Positions 1-8,431 of a stretch of 64,000 nucleotides of DNA are shown here, piece after piece. The notes beneath the pieces were generated by a model. The model was not told where the DNA came from and made no database searches. It saw only the letters and a list, made by a program, of their open reading frames with translations. The position numbers and the translations under genes are program-made. Source of the stretch: JAEKNW01 sp963678375 (GTDB lineage: Bacteria; Cloacimonadota; Cloacimonadia; Cloacimonadales; JAFGVF01); NCBI GenBank assembly GCA_963678375.2, contig OY782831.1, positions 1,798,001 to 1,862,000 of the forward strand. The letters are read 5' to 3'. Within the stretch, counting starts at the first letter, position 1. The number at the start of each line of letters is the position of its first letter.

Positions 1-1
1 A

Positions 2-1639
2 GACAAAGATTTTACACCACAAGAAATATCAGCTCTTATTTTAACTAAGATGAAAGAGACCGCAGAAGAGTATTTAGGAGAAAAAATTACTGAAGCTGTA
101 ATTACAGTACCTGCTTATTTCAATGATTCTCAACGTCAAGCAACAAAAGATGCAGGTAAAATTGCCGGTCTTGAAGTTAAGAGAATTATTAACGAACCAA
201 CAGCTGCAGCTTTAGCTTATGGTGTAGAAAATAAAAAAGAACAAAAAATTGCTGTTTATGATCTTGGTGGAGGTACATTTGATATTTCAATCCTTGATAT
301 CTCTGATGGCGTTGTAGAGGTTCTTTCTACTAATGGTGATACCCATTTAGGTGGAGATGATTTTGACAAAAGAGTTATTGATTGGATGCTTTCAGAATTT
401 AAAAAGCAAGAAGGTATTGACTTAGCAAGTGATGCAATGGCTATGCAAAGATTAAAAGAAGCTGCTGAAAAAGCTAAAATTGAATTATCTGGAACTCAGT
501 CAACTAACATCAATCTTCCTTTCATTACAGCAGATGCTTCAGGTCCTAAGCACTTGAATCTTAACTTAAGTAGAAGTGAATTTAATAGATTAGTATCTGA
601 CCTTGTTGACAGATCACTAGAACCTTGTAAAAAGGCAATGAAAGATGCTGGTATAGCTCTTAGTGAAATTAATGAAGTGCTTTTAGTTGGTGGTTCTACA
701 CGTATCCCTGCAGTGCAAGAAGCTGTTGAAGGTTACTTTGGTAAGAAGGCTAATAAGAGTGTTAATCCAGATGAAGTTGTAGCTATCGGTGCTGCAATCC
801 AAGGTGGAATCCTTGGTGGTGATTCAAATATGAATGACGTACTTCTTCTTGATGTTACTCCACTTTCATTAGGTATTGAAACTCTTGGTGGTATTTCAAC
901 CGTTCTTATTCCAAGAAATACTACTATTCCAACTAAGAAAAGCCAAGTATTCTCTACTGCTGTAGATAATCAACCTGCTGTTGATATCAAGGTTCTTCAA
1001 GGTGAAAGAAAGATGGCTAATGATAATAAGGTGCTTGGAAACTTCCAATTGGTAGGTATTGCTCCAGCTCCTCGTGGTGTACCACAAATCGAAGTTACAT
1101 TTGATATTGATGCAAATGGTATCATTAATGTAACAGCAGCAGATAAAGGTACTGGTAAAAAACATTCGATAAAGATTGACAGAGCTGGTACTCTTTCAGA
1201 AGATGATATCGAAAAAATGGTTAAAGATGCTGAGTTACACGCTGATGAAGATAAGAAGAAAGCTGAAAAGATTGTTGCTAGAAACGAGTTAGATTCAGTA
1301 ATCTTCTCTACTGAAAAAGCAATTAAAGATTATGGTGACAAAGTTTCTCCTGAAGATAAAAAGCAAGCTGAGGATGCTGTAGCTGAAGCAAAAAAAGTGC
1401 ATGATAATGCTGATTTAGCAAGTGAAGATTATACAAAAGCTAAAGAAGAATTAGCACAAAAAGCTCAAAAGATCGGTGAAGCTATGTATGCTGACATGCA
1501 ACAACAGCAAGGTGGACAAGGTGGAGTTAACCCAGAAGATTTCGCTCAACAACAACAGCAACAATCAGACCAAGCGGAAAAAGATGGTCCAATGGATGCA
1601 GAATATGAAGTTGTTGATGATGACGAAGATGATAAATAA
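2..1639 (+). CDS. dnaK: Chaperone DnaK (Hsp70), 5' end outside window
   Basis: ATP-driven Hsp70 chaperone of the cytoplasm, working with DnaJ and GrpE. The frame is open from base 2, before the first ATG at 50, and the first residues (DKDFTPQEISALIL) match the DnaK ATPase domain about 100 residues in, so the true start lies upstream. Visible are the ATPase signatures IAVYDLGGGTFDIS and VLLVGGSTRIPAVQ, then the substrate-binding domain starting near DVTPLSLGIETLGG, an alpha-helical lid, and a Q-rich tail ending in an acidic EYEVVDDDEDDK-type terminus. About 545 residues are present of an expected 630-650. dnaJ follows on the same strand after a hairpin. No grpE or hrcA is in view. Confidence 0.97.
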   Translation, partial: DKDFTPQEISALILTKMKETAEEYLGEKITEAVITVPAYFNDSQRQATKDAGKIAGLEVKRIINEPTAAALAYGVENKKEQKIAVYDLGGGTFDISILDISDGVVEVLSTNGDTHLGGDDFDKRVIDWMLSEFKKQEGIDLASDAMAMQRLKEAAEKAKIELSGTQSTNINLPFITADASGPKHLNLNLSRSEFNRLVSDLVDRSLEPCKKAMKDAGIALSEINEVLLVGGSTRIPAVQEAVEGYFGKKANKSVNPDEVVAIGAAIQGGILGGDSNMNDVLLLDVTPLSLGIETLGGISTVLIPRNTTIPTKKSQVFSTAVDNQPAVDIKVLQGERKMANDNKVLGNFQLVGIAPAPRGVPQIEVTFDIDANGIINVTAADKGTGKKHSIKIDRAGTLSEDDIEKMVKDAELHADEDKKKAEKIVARNELDSVIFSTEKAIKDYGDKVSPEDKKQAEDAVAEAKKVHDNADLASEDYTKAKEELAQKAQKIGEAMYADMQQQQGGQGGVNPEDFAQQQQQQSDQAEKDGPMDAEYEVVDDDEDDK

Positions 1640-1657
1640 ATAAATTATAGATTATCT

Positions 1658-1690
1658 CAGAGAAGGGTCTATAGATCCTTCTCTGATTTT
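1658..1690 (+). terminator. Hairpin terminator after dnaK
   Basis: A stem CAGAGAAGG (1658-1666) pairs with CCTTCTCTG (1677-1685), enclosing a self-complementary TCTATAGA loop, and is followed by ATTTT. The U-run is short, so it may only attenuate transcription between dnaK and dnaJ. Confidence 0.6.
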
Positions 1691-1770
1691 AACAAATCAT
1701 TAATAATGATGAATAATGATAAGAAAATTGATGGTTTGTTTATCAATATTCATTAAAAAAGTGAGGAAAG

Positions 1771-2931
1771 ATGGCTAAAAGAGATTATTATGAAGTACTG
1801 GGAGTTGATAAGAATGCTTCCGATTCTGAAATAAAAAAAGCATATAGAAAACTAGCAATGAAATACCATCCTGATAAAGCAGGAGATGATAAAGAAGCAG
1901 AAGAAAAGTTTAAAGAAGCATCAGAAGCTTATGAAGTGCTTAGTGATGCAGATAAGAAGTCTCGTTATGATCAATATGGTCATGCTGGATTGGAAGGAGC
2001 CTTTGGTCAAGGTGGTTTCTCTTGGAATGATTTTACCCATGCTAGTGATTTCTCAGATTTATTTGGAGAAGGAGGATTTTCTAGTATCTTCGAACAGTTC
2101 TTTGGTGGTTTCGGCGGTGGAGGAGGTAGAAGTAGGAGTCAAAGAAGAAATAGAGGAGAAGATTTACAACTTGAAATCTCAATTTCTCTTAAAGAAGTCA
2201 ACGATGGTGCTGAGAAGAAATTAAAGATAAAAATTAAAGATACATGTGATAGCTGTAATGGCTCTGGTTCCGCTGATGGATCATCTGAAACATGTCCACA
2301 GTGTAATGGTCAGGGTCAGGTTAGGCAAGTAAGACAATCACTCTTTGGACAAATTCAAACTGTAGCCGAGTGTCCAACCTGCCATGGTAAAGGTAAAATA
2401 ATTAAGAACAAGTGTAGCAAGTGCAATGGTTCTGGTAGAGTAGATACTTTCAAAGAAATCAAAATTAAAATTCCTGCTGGTATTGATGATGGTCAATATT
2501 TCCGTCTAAGAGGACAAGGTAATGTTGGTTTAAACAATGGTGAAAGAGGGGATATTATAGTTTTAGTTCATGTAAAAGAACATGATCTATTTGAAAGAGA
2601 TGGAGCAAATCTTATACTTGAATATCCAATTTCTTTCTCTCAAGCAGCTCTTGGTGATGAAGTTAAAGTCCCAACAATCAATGGAAAGATTAAACTTAAA
2701 GTCCCCGAAGGCACTCAGTCAGGTAAAGTACTAAGATTAAGAGGCCAAGGACTACCTCATGTTAATTCTACTTATAAAGGTGATTTATATATTAAGTTGA
2801 TGGTAATTACACCAACTAAACTTTCTGCAAGAGAAAGAGAACTACTTAAAGAACTTCAAACCTTTGATAGTGAAAAGAAACTAAAACCGGGAAAAGGTTT
2901 CTTCGATAAGTTAAAAGAATTTTTATTCTAA
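1771..2931 (+). CDS. dnaJ: Chaperone DnaJ (Hsp40)
   Basis: Co-chaperone that stimulates the DnaK ATPase and delivers unfolded proteins. The 386-residue protein has the full type I layout: an N-terminal J domain with the HPD motif (KYHPDKAG, about residues 31-38), a Gly/Phe-rich linker (FGGFGGGGG, near 115), four zinc-binding CxxCxGxG repeats (CDSCNGSG, CPQCNGQG, CPTCHGKG, CSKCNGSG; about 150-220), and two beta-barrel C-terminal domains. The ATG at 1771 follows GTGAGGAAAG, a good ribosome site. It lies 131 bp after dnaK, so the two are probably co-regulated heat-shock genes. Length and motifs are normal. Confidence 0.97.
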   Translation: MAKRDYYEVLGVDKNASDSEIKKAYRKLAMKYHPDKAGDDKEAEEKFKEASEAYEVLSDADKKSRYDQYGHAGLEGAFGQGGFSWNDFTHASDFSDLFGEGGFSSIFEQFFGGFGGGGGRSRSQRRNRGEDLQLEISISLKEVNDGAEKKLKIKIKDTCDSCNGSGSADGSSETCPQCNGQGQVRQVRQSLFGQIQTVAECPTCHGKGKIIKNKCSKCNGSGRVDTFKEIKIKIPAGIDDGQYFRLRGQGNVGLNNGERGDIIVLVHVKEHDLFERDGANLILEYPISFSQAALGDEVKVPTINGKIKLKVPEGTQSGKVLRLRGQGLPHVNSTYKGDLYIKLMVITPTKLSARERELLKELQTFDSEKKLKPGKGFFDKLKEFLF

Positions 2932-2945
2932 TAATATTATAATAA

Positions 2946-2982
2946 TCCTTGCGGAGTTTTCTTTCGCAAGGAGAATTTTTTT
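2946..2982 (+). terminator. Rho-independent terminator after dnaJ
   Basis: An 8-bp stem TCCTTGCG (2946-2953) pairs with CGCAAGGA (2965-2972), followed by a run ending in seven T residues. Confidence 0.8.
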
Positions 2983-3003
2983 AGATTCTTTCAAGGATAT
3001 AGT

Positions 3004-3720
3004 ATGCCATGTTTTTATGTAGAAAATCTGACCCAGCAGAGTAAAGAGATTGAAATTTCTGGATCAGAACACCATCATATCACTAGGGTTTTTAGATATA
3101 AACCAGGCAAAGAGATTTTTCTAAACTCTGGAAAGGGCTCTTATGCCAAAGCGATTATAACGGAGGTTAATAAAAAGCAATTAACCTGTAAAATTTTAGA
3201 TTTTATCCCGAAAACAAGATATTCGCCAGATATTGCTTTAGCTTTTTCACTGCTTAGAAATAAAAATGACCATATTCTAGTAGAAAAACTTACAGAATTG
3301 GGAGTAGCTGAATTATTCCCTTTCGAATCTGATTATTCAGTACGAAGAGCTACTAGCAATACAATAGAAAAATTCAAAACAAGTGCAATCGAAGCAATAA
3401 AGCAGTGTGATAATGGCTTTCTACCACAGATTCATGAAGTTAAAAAACTTAAAGAACAGATTGCGGATATTGAAAAGAGGGGATATAATATTATTATTGC
3501 TTCAGAGCAAGAAGATACCAAAAGCTTAAAGGACATTTTGAAAAAAGAAGACTCTAAACCAATTTGTGTTTTAATTGGTCCTGAAGGGGGATTTTCCCAA
3601 CAAGAGTTTGCATATTTTACAGGTAAAAACTTTTCCCAGTACAAGTTAGGAATAAATATCTTGCGAGCTGAAACAGCAGCTATCTGTGCAGTTTCACAAG
3701 TGATTAATGTTTTACTTTAA
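3004..3720 (+). CDS. rsmE: 16S rRNA (uracil1498-N3)-methyltransferase RsmE
   Basis: SPOUT-class methyltransferase that places m3U1498 in 16S rRNA using S-adenosylmethionine. The 238-residue protein has the family layout: an N-terminal PUA-like domain (GSEHHHITRVFRYKPG near the start), then the SPOUT domain with LLRNKNDHILVEKLTELGV, the cofactor loop LIGPEGGFSQQE, and the C-terminal ILRAETAA motif. The start at 3004 follows TCAAGGAT. The 3' end overlaps the convergent rex gene by 9 bp. RsmE next to dnaJ is a common bacterial arrangement, though a strong hairpin separates them here. Confidence 0.93.
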   Translation: MPCFYVENLTQQSKEIEISGSEHHHITRVFRYKPGKEIFLNSGKGSYAKAIITEVNKKQLTCKILDFIPKTRYSPDIALAFSLLRNKNDHILVEKLTELGVAELFPFESDYSVRRATSNTIEKFKTSAIEAIKQCDNGFLPQIHEVKKLKEQIADIEKRGYNIIIASEQEDTKSLKDILKKEDSKPICVLIGPEGGFSQQEFAYFTGKNFSQYKLGINILRAETAAICAVSQVINVLL

Positions 3721-4347
3721 GGTATTTAGATTTCTTACTTTTCCCAAAAGAGCTGCTAAAGTAGGATAAATATCCATATTTTCAACTACAACGTTATCAG
3801 GCACTTCTAACTTCTTTGGTGTGAAATTCCAAATACCCTGGATTCCAGCTGAAATCATTTCATTAGTTAGTTTCTGAGAGTTTTTAGCAGGTGTAGTTAG
3901 AATAGCAATTTTAACTTCTAATATTTCTATGACATCTTTGAGTTTTTCAATAGGATAGATTTTTATATTGTTTATTCGCTTATCGACTTTATCCGGGTCA
4001 TTATCAAAAGCAGCTACAATCTGTAAACCAGATTGAGCAAACCCTTCATAGTTCAATAAAGCATTTCCCATATTACCGACACCAACTAAGCAGGCATCTG
4101 TAAGATTATCCCAGTCAAGGAACTCTATACATGCCTTTAATAGTGAATCTACTTGATGTCCTCGCTTGGGTATTCCACGAACTCCTGTTAATGCTAAATC
4201 CTTTCTTATCTGAGTATGGTGAATATCCAAGAAACGTGATAGCTCTGAAGCAGAAGTATATTCTTGACCTTTCCTCTGCATCGATCGTAGTATATATATA
4301 TATTTTGGAAATCTTCTTAATGTTAAATCCGAAATTTCTTGTGCCAT
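3712..4347 (-). CDS. rex: Redox-sensing transcriptional repressor Rex
   Basis: Winged-helix repressor that senses the NADH/NAD+ ratio and controls fermentative and respiratory genes. The 211-residue protein has an N-terminal winged helix (LSRFLDIHHTQIRKDLALTG, about 36-55) and a Rossmann domain with the dinucleotide motif GVGNMG (89-94) followed by AAFDNDPDKVD. The ATG at 4347 has an AAGGAG site 10 nt upstream. It sits downstream of, and on the same strand as, an iron alcohol dehydrogenase, a typical Rex target. Its upstream region holds a perfect ATATCGATAT palindrome and a Rex-like half site (TTAACAA) beside the ribosome site, so self-regulation is plausible but unproven. Confidence 0.95.
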   Translation of the reverse strand: MAQEISDLTLRRFPKYIYILRSMQRKGQEYTSASELSRFLDIHHTQIRKDLALTGVRGIPKRGHQVDSLLKACIEFLDWDNLTDACLVGVGNMGNALLNYEGFAQSGLQIVAAFDNDPDKVDKRINNIKIYPIEKLKDVIEILEVKIAILTTPAKNSQKLTNEMISAGIQGIWNFTPKKLEVPDNVVVENMDIYPTLAALLGKVRNLNTLK

Positions 4348-4383
4348 AAGTTGAGTGCTCCTTTTGTTAATTATAAGAATTAT

Positions 4384-4393
4384 ATATCGATAT
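4384..4393. promoter_or_regulatory. ATATCGATAT palindrome upstream of rex
   Basis: A perfect 10-bp palindrome in the rex upstream region, 37 bp before the start codon. Related TCGATAT sequences occur upstream of the neighbouring alcohol dehydrogenase (5745-5762, 5885-5897), suggesting a shared operator. It differs from the best-known Rex consensus (TTGTTAA-N4-TTAACAA), so the cognate regulator is uncertain. Confidence 0.4.
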
Positions 4394-4437
4394 TATATGT
4401 CAAGAAGTTTTTTGAGCAAAAATATACTTTTTCTGAG

Positions 4438-4474
4438 AAAGATAAAACCTATATGCCGACCAAGGGCATATAGG
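4438..4474 (-). terminator. Terminator after the iron alcohol dehydrogenase
   Basis: A 10-bp perfect stem CCTATATGCC (4448-4457) pairs with GGCATATAGG (4465-4474). On the minus strand it is followed by TTTTATCTTTC. It lies 25 bp past the dehydrogenase stop and before rex, so the two genes are probably separate transcripts. Confidence 0.8.
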
Positions 4475-4499
4475 TACTAACAAGAGAGATTTATTCGAA

Positions 4500-5711
4500 T
4501 TATTTCATTGGATATAAACTCTTACTATAGATACTTCTGATAATATCATCTGTAGCATCAATTGGAGCTATAGCAATCAAGCCACCCAATGAAGGAGTTT
4601 CTTTTACTAATCTTACAAGTTTATCAAGGTGCTTTTCACTAAATCCTTCATCTGATAATTTTTGATTTACTCCCATAGAGAATAACCATTCCTCTACACC
4701 TTTAGCTAGTTCATGAGCTTCATTAGCTCTACCTTTTAAGTTTGGTACTATTGGAGCGTAGATATCAGCTAAAACTTCAGGACAAGCTGGATAAATAGTC
4801 TCTAAAACAGCTGGAAGAATCATAGCTAACCCCAGACCGTGAGCTAACTCAGGTTTTAAAGCACTGAGTGGATGTTCTAATGCATGTGTGTAATGGAGGA
4901 GTCCATTATCAAAAGATATTCCACCTAAAGCAGAAGCATAGGTTAAGAAATAACGAGCTTCCATATTAGTAAGGTCTTCTTTTATGATAGGAAGATATTT
5001 ATGAACTAACCTTATGGTTTCTTGAGCTGTTAAAATAGAATAAGGAGATGCTACTTTAGTTGTAGCAGATTCAGTAACATGATTTAATGCATCAATTGAG
5101 ACAAAAAGGGTCTGATGAAGAGGAAGATCTTTCATTAAACCTGGATCATCGATAGCCCAAGTTGGATAGATACAATCATAAGCAATAGCTGGCTTATAAT
5201 CTTTAGCTGTGATAGTAACAACTGCGAATCTATTAACTTCAGTTCCAGTTCCATGAGTTGTATTAATAGCAAGAATAGGGGCTGCATGACTAGGAACAAA
5301 TACACCTTCATAGAGTTCTGCACAATTATTATTAGGATATTCCATCATTATTGCTACACTCTTAGCTGTATCTATTGGAGAACCTCCTCCAATACCTATT
5401 ACAGCTTGTGCTCTAAAATCTAAGGCAAGTTTAGTTGCTTCATCTACAGCTGTATCAGTAGGATTAGGAGTAACCTTGGCGAAATTGATATATTCAATCC
5501 TGTGTTCTTTTAATGATTTTTCAATAACATCCCAAGCTCCACAGGTCTTGTATGAGCTTCTACCTGAAATTACGATAACTTTGTTTAATCCTCTTGCTAC
5601 CATATCATCAGCAATTTCATCGATTTTATGGATAGCTCCTAGACCAAAATAATCTTTCACAGCAGTTCTGAGTTCAAACACGGCATTGATATCAGTCTTT
5701 TTTTCGTACAT
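4500..5711 (-). CDS. Iron-containing alcohol dehydrogenase
   Basis: NAD(P)-dependent group III alcohol dehydrogenase interconverting an alcohol and an aldehyde or ketone during fermentation; the substrate cannot be told. The 403-residue protein has the nucleotide-binding motif GGGSPIDTAK (108-117) and the metal-ligand histidines in DALNHVTES, HALEHPLSA and ELAHGLGLA, with an upstream Asp in the DDPGLMKDLP stretch. The ATG at 5711 is preceded by AAAGGAG. The upstream region carries TCGATAT-type inverted repeats like the one near rex, which fits redox control. Length is normal for the family. Confidence 0.93.
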   Translation of the reverse strand: MYEKKTDINAVFELRTAVKDYFGLGAIHKIDEIADDMVARGLNKVIVISGRSSYKTCGAWDVIEKSLKEHRIEYINFAKVTPNPTDTAVDEATKLALDFRAQAVIGIGGGSPIDTAKSVAIMMEYPNNNCAELYEGVFVPSHAAPILAINTTHGTGTEVNRFAVVTITAKDYKPAIAYDCIYPTWAIDDPGLMKDLPLHQTLFVSIDALNHVTESATTKVASPYSILTAQETIRLVHKYLPIIKEDLTNMEARYFLTYASALGGISFDNGLLHYTHALEHPLSALKPELAHGLGLAMILPAVLETIYPACPEVLADIYAPIVPNLKGRANEAHELAKGVEEWLFSMGVNQKLSDEGFSEKHLDKLVRLVKETPSLGGLIAIAPIDATDDIIRSIYSKSLYPMK

Positions 5712-5744
5712 TTTGTACTCCTTTCTATTTTTTCTTTCTTTATA

Positions 5745-5897
5745 TCAATATCTATATATCGAAATAAATTAAATACCCACAATCTGTCAAGTAAAAAAAA
5801 CAAGACAACTATCTTAAAAATAGGTTTCTAAGCCTAAAGTCAATGATGATGCTAGTTGGAAAGAAAAAATAAAGTAATAAATAAATATCGATATCGA
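5745..5897. promoter_or_regulatory. TCGATAT-type inverted repeats in the adh / YgjP divergent region
   Basis: Two sites. The first, at 5745-5762, is an inverted repeat with half sites TCAATATCT and TCGATATAT (7 of 9 positions shared), just upstream of the dehydrogenase ribosome site. The second, at 5885-5897, overlaps two perfect 10-bp palindromes, ATATCGATAT (5885-5894) and TCGATATCGA (5888-5897). Together with the rex site they look like a common operator between two divergent genes. Confidence 0.4.
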
Positions 5898-5962
5898 GAT
5901 ATGGTAAAGCACAAAACTAAATAATCTATTGACTATTTGAAATCAGATAATAATTTGAAAAA

Positions 5963-6730
5963 ATGAAAAATAAATTTCTTGATGATTATTTAAAAATAAA
6001 AGTAAAGGGTATCATAATTCCAGTTCAAGTAAAAAGATTTCCTACTTCTAAGAGGCTTAGGTTGTATGGAAGTGGTAATAATATTAGAATAACTGCTCCT
6101 TCTAGTCTTGGCAAAAATAGAATATTAGAAATCTTAAACCCTCATTTTGATCAGATTTATAAGCTCTATATTAAAGGATTAGCTGAAGAGGATAGTTTGC
6201 AAGAAAAGAAACTTAACTTAGATATAAAAGTATATATTGAGGGAATATTGACTCCTATTCATTATCTCAGCAAGGAAAAATTTAAACAAGAGTCTTTTTT
6301 CTCTAAAGGAGTTATTTACCTCTATCTTAATCCTGAAGAGAGAAACTATGATAATGTTTATAAGCAAATTGATAGTCTTTACACTAACTTAGCAAATATT
6401 TATATAGCAAGATCATTAGATGATATGTTAGAGTACTTTAGTTTTAAGGAGAAGCCTAATCTTATTATTAAGAAAATGAAAAGACAATGGGGTAATTGTA
6501 AGAAATCCGAAAATAGAGTAGTCCTGAACTATCATTTAATGAAAGTTCCCCCGATTCTTAGAGAATATGTGGCTTTTCATGAGCTGACTCATTTGATTCA
6601 TGCTAATCATGGAAAAGAGTTTTATAAGATTATGGATAATGCTTTTCCAAAGAGAGCATGGATAGATAAAGAATTAAAAAAGTGGTCTTTTGTCTTAAGA
6701 GATAATTATGTTGAGGAGTATCACAAATGA
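5963..6730 (+). CDS. YgjP/DUF45-type zinc metallopeptidase
   Basis: Predicted cytoplasmic metalloprotease of the YgjP (DUF45, WSS1/SprT-like) family. The 255-residue protein carries HELTH (206-210) with a further His at 216 (HxxNHG), the expected zinc-ligand pattern, preceded by the family segment KKMKRQWGNCKKSENRVVLNYHL. The N-terminal half has the family's basic beta-rich start (VKRFPTSKRLRLY). The start at 5963 lies in an A-rich stretch with no clear ribosome site. The stop overlaps the next gene's ATG by 4 nt (ATGA), so this opens a five-gene operon ending with manA. The in vivo substrate is unknown. Confidence 0.85.
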   Translation: MKNKFLDDYLKIKVKGIIIPVQVKRFPTSKRLRLYGSGNNIRITAPSSLGKNRILEILNPHFDQIYKLYIKGLAEEDSLQEKKLNLDIKVYIEGILTPIHYLSKEKFKQESFFSKGVIYLYLNPEERNYDNVYKQIDSLYTNLANIYIARSLDDMLEYFSFKEKPNLIIKKMKRQWGNCKKSENRVVLNYHLMKVPPILREYVAFHELTHLIHANHGKEFYKIMDNAFPKRAWIDKELKKWSFVLRDNYVEEYHK

Positions 6731-7599
6731 AAAATCCAGTAAAAAAAATATGTGCAATACATGATTTAGCAGGTCTTGGTCATGTTTCATTAAATGAAGT
6801 TATATCAATTTTATCTTCAATGGGACATCAAGTAGTAGCCTTGCCAACAGCTGTATTGTCTTCCAATACCGCTTATGAGAATTATAGATTTTTAGATTTA
6901 ACTGAACAGATGCTTGGTTTTATAGACCATTGGCAAGAGCTAGGAGTATTATTTGATGCTATTTATAGTGGCTTTTTAGGTTCACCACGCCAGATTGAGA
7001 TAGTAAAGAATTTAATCAGAGACTTTAAGAACCCGAGTCAGCTAGTAGTAGTTGATCCAGTATTTGGAGATGATGGAGCACTATACAGCTCATTTGGCTT
7101 GGAGATGGTTGAAGAAATGCGGAAGTTAATAGAATCTGCTGATATTATTACTCCTAATATTACAGAAGCTGCTTTTTTATTAAAGGAAGCTTATCCTCAA
7201 GTAATGTCTATAAAGCAGGCCAAAAGCTGGTGTAAACAACTTGCTAAGAAAGGTCCTAAGATAGTAGTCTTAACAAGCGTTCCTGATGAGTGTGTTAAAA
7301 AGAGAACGGCTGTAATTGCATATAATAGAGATGAAAACAGGTTTTGGAAAGTAAGTTGTGACTATATTCCTGCAAGTTATCCTGGAACAGGAGATGCTTT
7401 TACAAGTGTGTTGCTAGGTAGTTTAATGCAGGGTGATAGTCTCCCAATTGCCTTGGACAGAGCGGTGCAGTTTATATCAATAGGAATACGCTCTACTTAT
7501 GGCTTTAAACATAATATCAATGAAGGTATCTTAGTGGAAAGAGTCTTGAACTATCTTAAAGCTCCAATTCCGATGAGTTCTTTCGAAATTTTGGAATAG
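6727..7599 (+). CDS. Pyridoxal/pyridoxamine kinase
   Basis: Kinase of the ribokinase/PfkB superfamily phosphorylating vitamin B6 vamers in the salvage route to pyridoxal phosphate. The 290-residue protein opens with the PdxK/PdxY-type segment AIHDLAGLGHVSLN, has VVDPVFGDDGALY and DIITPNITEAAFLL in the middle, and the phosphate-binding/catalytic motif PGTGDAFTSVLLG near residue 220, where Asp is the catalytic base. It overlaps the upstream peptidase gene by 4 nt, implying coupled translation, and the HAD gene follows after 3 nt. Closest in style to the pyridoxamine kinase group of Firmicutes and other anaerobes; exact substrate preference is not visible. Confidence 0.85.
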   Translation: MKNPVKKICAIHDLAGLGHVSLNEVISILSSMGHQVVALPTAVLSSNTAYENYRFLDLTEQMLGFIDHWQELGVLFDAIYSGFLGSPRQIEIVKNLIRDFKNPSQLVVVDPVFGDDGALYSSFGLEMVEEMRKLIESADIITPNITEAAFLLKEAYPQVMSIKQAKSWCKQLAKKGPKIVVLTSVPDECVKKRTAVIAYNRDENRFWKVSCDYIPASYPGTGDAFTSVLLGSLMQGDSLPIALDRAVQFISIGIRSTYGFKHNINEGILVERVLNYLKAPIPMSSFEILE

Positions 7600-7602
7600 A
7601 TT

Positions 7603-8424
7603 ATGAAGAAGATTGTTTTCACAGATTTAGACAGAACCCTCTTTACTTCAGAATCAAAAATTTCAAGAAGAAATTATGAATCTTTGCTTCAGTTGGGACA
7701 AGAAGGGGTTATTAGAGTAATAGTTACTGGAAGAAATCTCTTTTCAGCCCAAGCTGTTTTACCAAAAGATTTTCCAATAGACTATTTAGTGATTTCATCT
7801 GGAGCAGGAATAATTGATTTTCAGACACAAGAGATTATTAGTAAAACAGAAATTGAGAACCAACAAGTCCAACGGGTCATTCTCTATTTACAAGAGCTAG
7901 ATGTAGATTTCATGATTCATCACCCTATTCCTAATAATCATTATTTCCATTATTCATATGCTTCCAAACCTTGTATAGATAGCTTTAAAAGAGTAAAACA
8001 TTATCAAGAATTTGCGTGTCTTTATAAGGGATCTTATACTAAGAATGCAACTCAGCTTATTTCCATAGTTGATAATGTTAAAGAAGGTATAGTTGAACAT
8101 GCGATTGAAAATTTACCAGATCTTTCAATTATTAGAGCGACATCTCCTCTTGATCATAAGTCAGTCTGGATTGAGATTTTCCCTAAAGGAGTCAATAAAG
8201 GTTATGCTTGCAAGAAGCTAGTAAGTAAATTAGGTTTACAAGCAGGACAAGCCCTTGCAATAGGTAATGATTATAATGATATTGCTATGTTGGAAAGTTT
8301 TAAAGATTCGTATGTCGTGGCTAATGCTCCTGTTATCATGAAGGATATCTATCCGCTTGTAGCAGAGGATTGTCAAGACGGTTTTACAGAGATGCTAAAA
8401 GAACATTTTAATTTTATTAAGTGA
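7603..8424 (+). CDS. Cof/mannosyl-phosphoglycerate-type HAD hydrolase
   Basis: Haloacid-dehalogenase superfamily phosphatase with a Cof-type (IIB) cap, probably acting on a sugar phosphate or nucleotide cofactor. The 273-residue protein has motif I DLDRTLFT (nucleophile Asp8, acid Asp10), motif II VTGRN near 47, the motif III lysine in the NKGYACKKLVSKLGL region, and motif IV AIGNDYNDIAML. It lies 3 nt after the kinase gene and 7 nt before the NIF3 gene, within the operon. Superfamily membership is clear; the substrate is unknown. Confidence 0.88.
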   Translation: MKKIVFTDLDRTLFTSESKISRRNYESLLQLGQEGVIRVIVTGRNLFSAQAVLPKDFPIDYLVISSGAGIIDFQTQEIISKTEIENQQVQRVILYLQELDVDFMIHHPIPNNHYFHYSYASKPCIDSFKRVKHYQEFACLYKGSYTKNATQLISIVDNVKEGIVEHAIENLPDLSIIRATSPLDHKSVWIEIFPKGVNKGYACKKLVSKLGLQAGQALAIGNDYNDIAMLESFKDSYVVANAPVIMKDIYPLVAEDCQDGFTEMLKEHFNFIK

Positions 8425-8431
8425 GGTAAGG

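Noticed and set aside
896..1165. 89-codon minus-strand frame inside dnaK
   Set aside because: Opposite-strand shadow of a strongly conserved gene.
1886..2224. 112-codon frame inside dnaJ
   Set aside because: It is an out-of-frame reading of dnaJ with no independent signals.
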